Shown piece by piece: positions 7,989 through 16,002 of a stretch of DNA of 64,000 bases. Each line of letters starts with the position of its first letter. Positions within the stretch are counted from its first letter, which is position 1. The translations under genes were made by a program, and so were the position numbers. This DNA comes from Peristeroidobacter soli. GTDB lineage: Bacteria > Pseudomonadota > Gammaproteobacteria > Steroidobacterales > Steroidobacteraceae. Location of the stretch: assembly GCF_004138485.1 (NCBI RefSeq), contig NZ_RYEV01000003.1, positions 1,054,001 to 1,118,000 of the forward strand, in the 5' to 3' direction. The notes beneath the pieces were generated by a model, which was given only the letters and a program-made list of their open reading frames with translations, was not told where the DNA came from and searched no databases.

Positions 7989-9131
7989 TCAGGGCGACGG
8001 CTGTCCCCCGATCCAGGTCTCGATCACGTTGAGACCGCCATCCACCAGCACCAGGTCGGCGCGATAGCCCGGCTCGATGCGGCCCAGCTCGCGATCCAGA
8101 CCCAGGAAGCTGGCCGGGTACAGGCTGGCCATGCGAGCGGCGTGCGGGAGGTCCACGTCGAGCATTTCCAAGGAGTTGCGGACCGCGGTCGCCATGTCGA
8201 TGTCGGAGCCGGCCAGGCGGCCGTGCGCGTCGACCAGCATGTTGTCGTAGGCCACCGAGATCGGCCGGCCCTGCAGGCTGAAGGTTTTGTTGGGCGCGCC
8301 GACGGTGGGCATGGCGTCGGTCACCAGCATGAAACGATCCCGGCGTTTACTGCGCATGGCGATCTTCAGCACGACCGGATCGACGTGATGACCGTCGACG
8401 ATGATTCCACACCAGCTGCCGTCATCGTCCAGCGCCGCGCCCACCGCGCCCGGCTCGCGCCCGGACAGTTGCGACATCGCGTTGAACAGGTGAGTGAAGC
8501 CCGTCAGGCCATGATCGAGCGCCGTGCGGATCTCGGCGTAGGTGCCATTGGTGTGGCCGGCCGAAACGATGACGCCTGCATCCGAGAGCTTGCGAATGAT
8601 TTGCGGTGTCGTGCGCTCGGGGGCGAGTGTTACCAGCGTCTTGCCGCCTTTGAGAGAGGTCAGCAGTCCCAGCGCATCCTCGTCGAGCCAGCGCAGCTTG
8701 GTCTCGTCATGCACGCCTTTGCGTGCGGCATTCAAGAACGGACCTTCGATGTGGATGCCCAGCACACCGGGCACGCCTGCTTCGATGGCATCGTGCGCAG
8801 CTTTCACCGCGCGCGAGACAACGTCGAGATCGTCGCTGATCAGCGTGGGAAGAAAGCCGGTCGTGCCGAAGTGGCGATGCGCGCGGCCAATTTCCCGAAT
8901 CGACGCGACGCTCGGATCGTCGTTGAACAGCACGCCGCCACCGCCGTTGACCTGCACGTCGATGAAGCCGGGCAACAGGGTCTGGCCGTGCAAATCGTAA
9001 GTCGTGTCCGCGCTCCAGTCGGAGTCGCGAGCAACGATTTGCTGGATGCGTGCGCTGTCGATGAGCACGACTTGATTCTCGACCCATCCCGAGTCGCGCA
9101 GCAGGCGGCCATTGACCAGCGCGAGCGTCAT
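7989..9131 (-). CDS. nagA: N-acetylglucosamine-6-phosphate deacetylase
   Basis: 380 residues, the usual length. The amidohydrolase hallmarks are in order: GIHIEGPFLN with the metal-binding Glu, VSAGHTNGTY and FTHLFNAMS with two His ligands, and MLVTDAM with the catalytic Asp. The early segment FIDVQVNGGGGVLFND is the family's first beta-strand signature. It removes acetate from GlcNAc-6-P, the product of the PTS encoded on the plus strand. Its ATG overlaps the stop of the upstream deaminase by one base (TAATG), so they are co-translated. Order gntR-deaminase-nagA-lacI forms one minus-strand operon. Confidence 0.95.
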   Translation of the reverse strand: MTLALVNGRLLRDSGWVENQVVLIDSARIQQIVARDSDWSADTTYDLHGQTLLPGFIDVQVNGGGGVLFNDDPSVASIREIGRAHRHFGTTGFLPTLISDDLDVVSRAVKAAHDAIEAGVPGVLGIHIEGPFLNAARKGVHDETKLRWLDEDALGLLTSLKGGKTLVTLAPERTTPQIIRKLSDAGVIVSAGHTNGTYAEIRTALDHGLTGFTHLFNAMSQLSGREPGAVGAALDDDGSWCGIIVDGHHVDPVVLKIAMRSKRRDRFMLVTDAMPTVGAPNKTFSLQGRPISVAYDNMLVDAHGRLAGSDIDMATAVRNSLEMLDVDLPHAARMASLYPASFLGLDRELGRIEPGYRADLVLVDGGLNVIETWIGGQPSP

Positions 9132-10162
9132 TACAGCGTCTCGGTCACTTTGTTGAGATGCGGAGGCTGATCGGGATCGAAGCCGCGCGCGGGGGCGAGC
9201 GCCGCGATCATTCGATAAAAACTCTGCACCATGAGCAGCGGTTCGATCACGGCGTGGGCAGAAATCGTCGGCAGAGACATCGCTCCCGTCACTCGCGGGC
9301 CCGCAACGAGCACGTCGGCGCCGCGCGCAATGAAGTCGGTCGCGAGCTTCTCGATACCGCTACGGCTCTCGTCGTTCTGCGACAGCATCAACACTGGAAA
9401 GCCGCGACCCACCAGCGCCATCGGGCCATGTTTCACTTCGGCCGCGCTGAATGCTTCGGCGTGCAGGCCACAAGTCTCCTTGAACTTCAACGCCGCTTCT
9501 TGCGCGACCCCGAGTCCGTAGCCGCGGCCCACAACAAACAAATTGGTCGCTCGCTGCAGCACCGGTGTCGCCGCGCTCCAGTCGAGCTGCCACGCCTGTT
9601 CGAGCTGATCCGGCGCGCGCATCAGCGAGTTGATCAAAGTTTGATCCGAGGTCCAGCACGCAACCAGATGCACGATGGCACTGAGCGAAGCGATGTAAGA
9701 CTTGGTCGCGGCGACGCTCGTTTCCGGCCCCGCGTTCAGCGGAATCGTGTGATGCGCCATCTGCGCGAGCGGCGATGCGGGCGAGTTGCACAGCGCGATC
9801 ACGCATGCGCCATTGCGTTTGGCGTTCTCGGCGGAGGCGAGCAGGTCGGGGCTCTTGCCCGATTGTGAGATCACCAGAAACACGACGCCGCGCATGTCCG
9901 TTTGCGCGTTGTACAGAGAGCTCAAGGAGGGCGAGAACGAGGTCGTCAGCAGTTTGGTGTGCGACTCGATCAAATACTTCCCGAACGTCGCCGCATGATC
10001 CGAACTGCCGCGTGCGCAAGTGACGACTGCGCGTGGGTTCATCTCTCTCAGCAGCGCGCCGATCCGGCGCACGTTGACCGCATTGTTCTCCAGCTGGCCG
10101 CGCACCACGTTCGGTGCCTGGCCGGCTTCCTGGAACATGCGGCTGTCCGTACCCATGGTCAT
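9131..10162 (-). CDS. nagB-II: Glucosamine-6-phosphate deaminase, SIS-type (NagB-II)
   Basis: 343 residues with two SIS sugar-isomerase domains and no glutamine amidotransferase domain, which separates it from GlmS. Visible motifs are ARGSSDHAATFGKYLIES and VISQSGKSPDLLAS in domain 1, and GRGYGLGVAQEAALKFKET with EVKHGPMALV in domain 2. This class deaminates GlcN-6-P to fructose-6-P and replaces the unrelated classical NagB in many gammaproteobacteria. The start ATG overlaps the gntR stop (ATGA) and the stop overlaps the nagA start, so the three genes are tightly coupled. An AgaS-like function is the main alternative but the nagA neighbour favours GlcNAc. Confidence 0.92.
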   Translation of the reverse strand: MTMGTDSRMFQEAGQAPNVVRGQLENNAVNVRRIGALLREMNPRAVVTCARGSSDHAATFGKYLIESHTKLLTTSFSPSLSSLYNAQTDMRGVVFLVISQSGKSPDLLASAENAKRNGACVIALCNSPASPLAQMAHHTIPLNAGPETSVAATKSYIASLSAIVHLVACWTSDQTLINSLMRAPDQLEQAWQLDWSAATPVLQRATNLFVVGRGYGLGVAQEAALKFKETCGLHAEAFSAAEVKHGPMALVGRGFPVLMLSQNDESRSGIEKLATDFIARGADVLVAGPRVTGAMSLPTISAHAVIEPLLMVQSFYRMIAALAPARGFDPDQPPHLNKVTETL

Positions 10163-10965
10163 GACGATGCGCTGAGCTCCGCGACGAAATCATAAATGTC
10201 GCCGCGATAAAACGATTGTGAGAATTCGACGGCGCGGCCGTCCTTGAGAAAGCCGACGCGCTCGACCAGCAAGCCCGCGTCTTTCTCCTGCGCTTTCAAC
10301 AATTGCGCCTGTTCGGCGGTAAGCAAGACGGCGCGCAGGCGTTGCAAGGCGCGCACGGGACGATTGCCGGTGCGTTCCAATGCTTCATACAACGATGTTT
10401 CCACCGACTCGACCGATGGCAGGCAATCGGCCAGCACCGTCGCATATTCGAGTGCCATCGGCGCATCGTCGGCATAACGAATACGGCTGAATCGATATAC
10501 CGGCGTGCCCGGGCTGGAACGCAGCGTGAGCGATTCGCCTGGCGTGACTGCGCCGGCCGCGCGATCGAGCCAGACACTACGGGGCTTGCGTCCGCGGGCG
10601 CGCATGTCTTCGGAGAACGACGTGAGTTTGGCGAAATTCTTTTCGACTCGATTGGTGACGAAGGTGCCCGACCCTTGCTTGCGGATCAGCAAGCCTTCCT
10701 CGACCAGTCCGTCGATGGCTTTGCGCACGGTGATGCGCGAGACGTTGAGCTCCTCGGCGAGATCGCGCTCGGGCGGTAGTGCGTCGTCGGCACCGAGAAC
10801 GCGGTTTTCGATGGCGAGTCGCAACTTGCGCTGTAGCTGCTGATACAGCGGCAGGGTGCTTGCTTCATCGAGCGGCTGCAGATGCTCGGAGAGTGGCGTC
10901 AAACCGATGCTCCTCGAAGGTGATTCTTGCTGTTGTAGTGCACTTATGGAGTGCGAAGATGCCAT
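10159..10965 (-). CDS. GntR/HutC-family regulator of GlcNAc genes (NagQ-like)
   Basis: About 268 residues from ATG 10965 (MASSHSISALQQQ); the longer form from 11019 would run into the operator region and is less likely. The winged helix is at residues ~55-120 (LPPERDLAEELNVSRITVRK and GLLIRKQGSGTFV) and a UTRA effector domain follows to the end (YRFSRIRYADDAPMALEYA). UTRA proteins of this type sense phosphorylated sugars such as GlcN-6-P. It heads the nag operon and is divergent from the TonB receptor; paired direct repeats of TATTGG on both sides of the intergenic region are its probable sites. In Xanthomonas a GntR-type NagQ works beside a LacI-type NagR. Confidence 0.88.
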   Translation of the reverse strand: MASSHSISALQQQESPSRSIGLTPLSEHLQPLDEASTLPLYQQLQRKLRLAIENRVLGADDALPPERDLAEELNVSRITVRKAIDGLVEEGLLIRKQGSGTFVTNRVEKNFAKLTSFSEDMRARGRKPRSVWLDRAAGAVTPGESLTLRSSPGTPVYRFSRIRYADDAPMALEYATVLADCLPSVESVETSLYEALERTGNRPVRALQRLRAVLLTAEQAQLLKAQEKDAGLLVERVGFLKDGRAVEFSQSFYRGDIYDFVAELSASS

Positions 10966-10993
10966 TGGAATATTACCAATGCAATACCAATAG
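10964..10993 (-). promoter_or_regulatory. Candidate operator before gntR-nag operon
   Basis: Read on the minus strand, TATTGGTATTGCATTGGTA (10974-10992) gives two ATTGGTA direct repeats 11 bp apart, one helical turn. They lie right at the gntR start, consistent with autoregulation. The same half-site recurs at 11031-11036 and in the divergent receptor promoter. Confidence 0.45.
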
Positions 10994-11076
10994 CCGAGTG
11001 GTCTGGCAGGTATGAACACTCAAGTCACTGTATTGGCGCTGAAAAACTCGATTAAAAAGTAATGGTACTAACTAGG

Positions 11077-11121
11077 CTTGGCTTTTTGCTCAGACTGGTA
11101 CTATATTGGACCCATATTGGT
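11077..11121 (+). promoter_or_regulatory. Promoter/operator of the TonB receptor operon
   Basis: A possible -35 TTGGCT (from about 11078) is followed after 15-18 bp by TACTAT/TATATT. Overlapping and following the -10 are two TATTGG half-sites at 11104-11109 and 11115-11120, 11 bp apart, matching the pair before the gntR gene. Binding there would block transcription of the receptor and downstream nag genes. The receptor ATG at 11154 has a GGGAG-type Shine-Dalgarno. Confidence 0.45.
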
Positions 11122-11153
11122 CTGATCAAAACACAACCAAGGGGTAGGGAGCG

Positions 11154-13742
11154 ATGAGCAAGAGAAGCACGACTCTGATCGGTGCCGCCGTCACGCTGGC
11201 GCTGTTCCAGCAGGCCGCGGTTGCGCAAACGCAGACGACCGATCGCAATGAAGTCGAGGAGGTTGTAGTTACCGGTATTCGCGGCAGCTTGCGCGAATCG
11301 GTGGAGACCAAGCGCGAGGCGACCGCCATCGTCGACGTGATCTCCGCCGAGGACATGGGCAAGTTCCCGGACAAGAACGCGGCCGAGTCGTTGTCGCACG
11401 TGCCGGGCGTCAACATCGATCGTCAGTTCGGTCAGGGCGAACGGGTCAGCATCCGTGGCACCGACCCGGCGTTGAACCGCACGCTGCTCAACGGCCAGAC
11501 GGTGGCGTCCGCCGACTGGTTCATTCTGGATTCGCCGGGCCGCACGTTCAACTACACGCTGCTGGCGCCTGAGATCGTTTCGAGCCTCGAGGTGTATAAG
11601 AGCCCCGAAGCGCGCATCGATGAAGGCAGCATCGGCGGCACTGTGATTCTGAACACGCGCCGGCCGCTCGATCTCCCCGCGAGCACTCTGCGCACTTCGC
11701 TCGACTACGCGTACAACGATCGCGCCAAAGAGGGCAAGCCGAACTACTCCGCGCTGTTCAGCTGGAAGAACGATGCCGATACCTTCGGCGTGATCTTCAC
11801 GGCGCTGCGGTCCCAAGAGGAACTGGAGCGTCATGGCATCGAGACCTTCAGCTATCCGACGGCGGGTGGCGCCGGGATTCCGGCCAGCGTCGTGGCGGAT
11901 CGTTCCGCCGTGTTCCCCAATGCAATCAACTCGGCGCTGTTCGTGCAGGATCGTACGCGCAACAGTGGCACGATCGGCCTGCAATTGAAGCCGAGCGACA
12001 GCTTCGAGCTGAACCTCACCGGCTTGTATGTGAAAGCCGAGTACGACAACTACAACCAGAGCCGTTATGCGTTCTTCGGCGCGTCGGCCGCGAATGCCAC
12101 CAGCGCCACCGTGAGCAATGGCTTGATCAACTCCGCCTCGTTCTCCGATGGCCTGACGCTGCTCGACGCGATCTCGCGACGTTCGGAAGTGGAAACCTAT
12201 GCGGTCGACCTGAAGGCCGACTGGCGCGGCGACGGCTGGAGCGCGAGCGGCACCATCGGTACCACCGAAGCGGACGGCGGCACTCAGCAACAATACTTCC
12301 TGGAGTACGAGGGCCGCGGCGCTTTCAGCTACAACATCGGCAAGGAACGCGCGTCGGTCACGTTCGCGAACGATCCGGCCAGCCCCGCGTCCATGCCGAG
12401 CATCGGCTTCGGCCAGTCGCGTCAGCAGCCGACGCACGACGAAGAGCAATACGTGCAGGCGGACTTCACGCGCGATCTCAGCTGGGGTCCGATCAATCAG
12501 TGGCTGTTCGGCGCCAAGTATCGCGAGCACAAGACGGATCAGGACTCGCGGCTTGGAAACATTGCCGGCAGCGCGCTGGCCGGTCAGGGCCTCGCCAATT
12601 TTGCCGGCGGTCTGACGCCTGGAAACATGCTGGACGGCGTGGACTCGAATTCCGGCCTGGATCGCTGGATGACCGTGAATCGCGGCGCCCTGGAGAATTT
12701 CGTGCGCGGCGTGCCGGTGGTCAACCCGCTGACCAGCCCGCCGACTCCGTTGGCCTCGGGGCAGCTGACGCCATTCCCGAACGCCATGTTCAATGTGGAA
12801 GAGGAGATCTCCAGCGCCTACACGCAGTTCAACTTCACTGGCCAGGGTTTCCGCGGCAACCTCGGCTTGCGGTATGTGATGACCGATCAGTCCAGCGCCG
12901 GCTTCACGGGCGTGGGTGCGGGCAACTTCGTGCCTAACTCGTTCTCGCGCGATTACAACGACTGGTTGCCCAGCTTCAACTTCGCGATGGACGTGGCGGA
13001 TGACGTGGTGGTGCGCTTGTCGGCGTCACGCTCCATGGCGCGCGCCAACTTCGCCGACCTGGCGTCGTTCGTGGAATTGGATAACACGACGAACTCCGGC
13101 CGCGGCGGCAACCCCAACCTCGATCCTTACCGCGCCGCCAATTTCGACCTTTCGGCCGAGTGGTACCTGGGCAAGGAAGGCCTGCTGGCGGTGACGCTGT
13201 TCTATAAGGACGTGCGTTCCTTCATAGTCAGTCAGTCCTCGCCGGAGCAGCAGTTCGACACCAACTCCGGCCAGGTCGAAACTTTCGACGTGACCCGTCC
13301 TCGCAATGGCGCCGGCGGCCAGATCCAGGGCTCGGAGCTGACCTATCAGACCAGTCTGTGGGGCGACTTCGGCCTGCAGGCCAATTACACCTACGCCGAC
13401 GGCAGCACGGATGAGGGCCTGCAGATTCCGTTCAGCTCGAAGCACACCATCAATCTCACGCCGTACTACGACAACGGCACCATCAATGCCCGCCTGACCT
13501 ATGGCTGGCGTTCGAAGTACTTCCGTGAGATCGGTCGTAACGGTGTGGCAGTGACCACCGATGAGTACGCCCAGCTGGACGCGGCCTTCGGCTGGCGTCT
13601 GACCGACAACATCGAGTTGACGGCGCAGATTCTCAACATGCTGGACGAAACGCACTACGAGTACGCGGGCGAAGAGAGTCATTTGCTGAACCTCTACAAG
13701 AACGGCCGCCGGTACTTCGCCGGCGTGCGCTTCTCCCTCTAA
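11154..13742 (+). CDS. TonB-dependent receptor (GlcNAc/chitooligosaccharide uptake)
   Basis: 862 residues with a signal peptide ending around AVAQ (residue 24). A TonB-box-like EVEEVVVTGIRGSL precedes the plug domain (DVISAEDMGKFPDKNAAESL, RGTDPALNRTLLNGQ, VYKSPEARIDEGSIGG), and the remainder is the 22-strand barrel ending in GVRFSL with the C-terminal aromatic/hydrophobic pattern. It belongs to the TBDR subclass common in Xanthomonadales and Caulobacterales for oligosaccharide import. It is the first gene of the plus-strand nag operon, divergent from gntR, so chitooligosaccharides or GlcNAc are the likely cargo. The sequence alone does not prove the ligand. Confidence 0.92.
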   Translation: MSKRSTTLIGAAVTLALFQQAAVAQTQTTDRNEVEEVVVTGIRGSLRESVETKREATAIVDVISAEDMGKFPDKNAAESLSHVPGVNIDRQFGQGERVSIRGTDPALNRTLLNGQTVASADWFILDSPGRTFNYTLLAPEIVSSLEVYKSPEARIDEGSIGGTVILNTRRPLDLPASTLRTSLDYAYNDRAKEGKPNYSALFSWKNDADTFGVIFTALRSQEELERHGIETFSYPTAGGAGIPASVVADRSAVFPNAINSALFVQDRTRNSGTIGLQLKPSDSFELNLTGLYVKAEYDNYNQSRYAFFGASAANATSATVSNGLINSASFSDGLTLLDAISRRSEVETYAVDLKADWRGDGWSASGTIGTTEADGGTQQQYFLEYEGRGAFSYNIGKERASVTFANDPASPASMPSIGFGQSRQQPTHDEEQYVQADFTRDLSWGPINQWLFGAKYREHKTDQDSRLGNIAGSALAGQGLANFAGGLTPGNMLDGVDSNSGLDRWMTVNRGALENFVRGVPVVNPLTSPPTPLASGQLTPFPNAMFNVEEEISSAYTQFNFTGQGFRGNLGLRYVMTDQSSAGFTGVGAGNFVPNSFSRDYNDWLPSFNFAMDVADDVVVRLSASRSMARANFADLASFVELDNTTNSGRGGNPNLDPYRAANFDLSAEWYLGKEGLLAVTLFYKDVRSFIVSQSSPEQQFDTNSGQVETFDVTRPRNGAGGQIQGSELTYQTSLWGDFGLQANYTYADGSTDEGLQIPFSSKHTINLTPYYDNGTINARLTYGWRSKYFREIGRNGVAVTTDEYAQLDAAFGWRLTDNIELTAQILNMLDETHYEYAGEESHLLNLYKNGRRYFAGVRFSL

Positions 13743-13751
13743 GTGCCGATG

Positions 13752-13779
13752 GGGCCGCGGATTGAAACATCCGCGGCCC
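13752..13779 (+). terminator. Hairpin after TonB receptor gene
   Basis: A perfect 11-bp GC-rich stem (13752-13762 with 13769-13779) and a TGAAAC loop begins 10 bp after the receptor stop. No U-run follows, so it may act as a partial terminator or mRNA-stabilising element that sets receptor levels above the downstream enzymes. Confidence 0.55.
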
Positions 13780-13836
13780 TGATCCAAGCTCGTGCCCACG
13801 GCAGACGGTTCGTCTGAAGCCGGCGAGTACTCACGC

Positions 13837-16002
13837 ATGATGCAAAGACGAATGACTGTGGCGAATCGCACTGTCATGGGAGTGTTGGCCGCTCTCGTGC
13901 TCGCTGCCTGTGGCGACAAAGCGCCGCTGCCTTCCAGTCCGACCTCAACGCCAATCGCCGTGATTCCCGCGCCTCGCAAAGTCGAGGCGGGCAGCGGCGT
14001 CTTTGTGGTCAAAGAGGGGACTCGGCTGGAGTTCGGCGACGGCGTCGAGGGCGAGCGCCTCGGTGGCTATCTCACCGACTTGTTTCAAAAGACTTACGGC
14101 ATTGGCCTCGGTGCCTCTGGCAATGTGCCCGCCGCGGGCGTGATCCGTTTCGAGCTCACCGGCGGCGCCGCCGGTCCTGCGCATCCCTGCGCCCCCGGCA
14201 TTTGGGCGTCCTGCCCATCAGAAAGCTATTCGCTTGCGTCCTCCCCCTCGCGAATCGTCATTTCCGCCGCCGACTCTCGCGGCCTTTTCTACGGCGCCGT
14301 TACGTTGTGGCAGTTGCTGTCGAAACAGCAGGGCAGCTTCGTGGTTCCTGTGGTCACTATCGAAGATTCGCCGCGCTTCGCCTGGCGCGGATTGTTGCTG
14401 GACTCGGCGCGCCACTATCAACCGCCCGAGTTCATCCGCAAGTTCATCGATGTGATGGCGCTGCATAAGTTGAACGTGCTCCATTGGCATCTCACCGACG
14501 ATCAGGCGTGGCGTCTGGAGATCAAGAAATATCCGCGGCTCACTGAGGTGGGCGCATGGCGCGTGCCCGCTGGGCCCGCGGCTGCTGCCGATATCGATCC
14601 GGCGACCGGCAAGCCTCGCTTGTACGGCGGTTTCTATTCGCAGGAGGATGTGCGGGGCCTCGTGGCCTACGCGAGGTCTCGCAACATCACCATCGTTCCC
14701 GAAGTTGATATGCCGGGTCATGCCAGCGCTGCAATCGCCGCCTATCCGAAGCTGGCGGTGCTCGATCGACCCTCGGCCGATGTGCCGGCGGATTGGGGCG
14801 TGTATCCCAATCTGTTCAATGCCGAGGAAGCGACGTTTAAATTTCTCGAAGATGTGTTGGCGGAAGTCGTCACCCTGTTCCCGGGGCAGTACATCCACGT
14901 CGGCGGCGATGAAGCGGTGAAGGATCAGTGGCAGGCGTCGCGTCGCGTGCAGGCTCGCATGCGCGAGCTCGGTGCGAAGGACGAGCACGAGATGCAGAGC
15001 TATTTCATCAAGCGCATGGAGAAATTTTTGGCCGGCCAGGGCCGGCGCTTGATTGGTTGGGATGAGATTCTCGAGGGCGGGTTGGCGCCGAATGCCACGG
15101 TGATGTCGTGGCGTGGCATCGATGGAGCGGTCGCCGCCGCGGCTTCGGGGCACGACACGGTGTTGTCGCCGCAGCCAACGCTTTATTTCGATCGGCGGCC
15201 GTTCGATACGCCGACGTCGCCGGGCCGGGTGCAGATTTCGACGGTCGAGAACGTGTATGCGTTCGACCCGGCGCCGGCTGCGATCGGCGAGGCACAGCGC
15301 AAGCATATCCTCGGCGTCCAGGCGAATATCTGGACGGAACACATTCGTACGCCGGAGCGCGTTGAGTTCATGGCGTTCCCGCGTGCGGCGGCGCTGGCCG
15401 AGGTTGGTTGGTCGGCGACCAAAGATTGGGCGGGGTTCTCCGAGCGGCTGCCCGCGCAGCTCGAGCGCTACAAGGTGCTCGATGTTCGTTTCGCCGAAGC
15501 GCCGCTGCCGCGACCCGTGGATCCATTTCATCGCACCAGTCATGAGATGGTGCTGTGTACGGAGAAGATTGCGCTGTCGCTGGAGGATGATGCGCCGGTC
15601 GCTGGCACTCGCGCCGTTTTCAAGGTCGATATCATGAATCCTTGCTGGCTGTTCAAAGGCGCGGATCTTTCCAAGGCAACTGCGTTGGTGGCGTCGGTTG
15701 GCCAGGCGCCGTTCAACTTTCAGATCGGCGATGCGGTGAAGGAGATTCCCTTGCACAGGCCGGCGACTCCGGAAGGCGAGCTGGAAGTGCGTGTCGATGA
15801 CTGCAATGGCGAACGCATCGCGGTGCTGCCGCTGGCGCCGGCGGCCGGGAATTTCGCGGTGACGACTTTGCCGGCGGCGAGCATCAAGCCGCGCGAAGGC
15901 TTGCACGACCTGTGCCTCACGTTCACCCGGAAGAGCATCGATCCTATCTGGACCATCGACTCCATCGAACTGAAAACCACCAGGGCCGCGGGGACGGAAT
16001 GA
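13837..16002 (+). CDS. Beta-N-acetylhexosaminidase, GH20, lipoprotein
   Basis: The chosen ATG at 13837 gives a lipoprotein signal with lipobox LAAC (VLAALVLAACGDK); the GTG at 13792 would only add a tail. An N-terminal GH20b domain is followed by the catalytic TIM barrel: FAWRGLLLDSARHYQP, LHWHLTDDQAWRLE, VPEVDMPGHASAAI, and the catalytic Asp-Glu pair at about residues 358-359 in HVGGDEAVKDQW. A C-terminal beta domain follows to residue ~720. The enzyme releases GlcNAc from chitooligosaccharides at the outer membrane or periplasm. Its stop overlaps the start of the PTS gene (ATGA), giving translational coupling and tying hydrolysis to import. Confidence 0.95.
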   Translation: MMQRRMTVANRTVMGVLAALVLAACGDKAPLPSSPTSTPIAVIPAPRKVEAGSGVFVVKEGTRLEFGDGVEGERLGGYLTDLFQKTYGIGLGASGNVPAAGVIRFELTGGAAGPAHPCAPGIWASCPSESYSLASSPSRIVISAADSRGLFYGAVTLWQLLSKQQGSFVVPVVTIEDSPRFAWRGLLLDSARHYQPPEFIRKFIDVMALHKLNVLHWHLTDDQAWRLEIKKYPRLTEVGAWRVPAGPAAAADIDPATGKPRLYGGFYSQEDVRGLVAYARSRNITIVPEVDMPGHASAAIAAYPKLAVLDRPSADVPADWGVYPNLFNAEEATFKFLEDVLAEVVTLFPGQYIHVGGDEAVKDQWQASRRVQARMRELGAKDEHEMQSYFIKRMEKFLAGQGRRLIGWDEILEGGLAPNATVMSWRGIDGAVAAAASGHDTVLSPQPTLYFDRRPFDTPTSPGRVQISTVENVYAFDPAPAAIGEAQRKHILGVQANIWTEHIRTPERVEFMAFPRAAALAEVGWSATKDWAGFSERLPAQLERYKVLDVRFAEAPLPRPVDPFHRTSHEMVLCTEKIALSLEDDAPVAGTRAVFKVDIMNPCWLFKGADLSKATALVASVGQAPFNFQIGDAVKEIPLHRPATPEGELEVRVDDCNGERIAVLPLAPAAGNFAVTTLPAASIKPREGLHDLCLTFTRKSIDPIWTIDSIELKTTRAAGTE

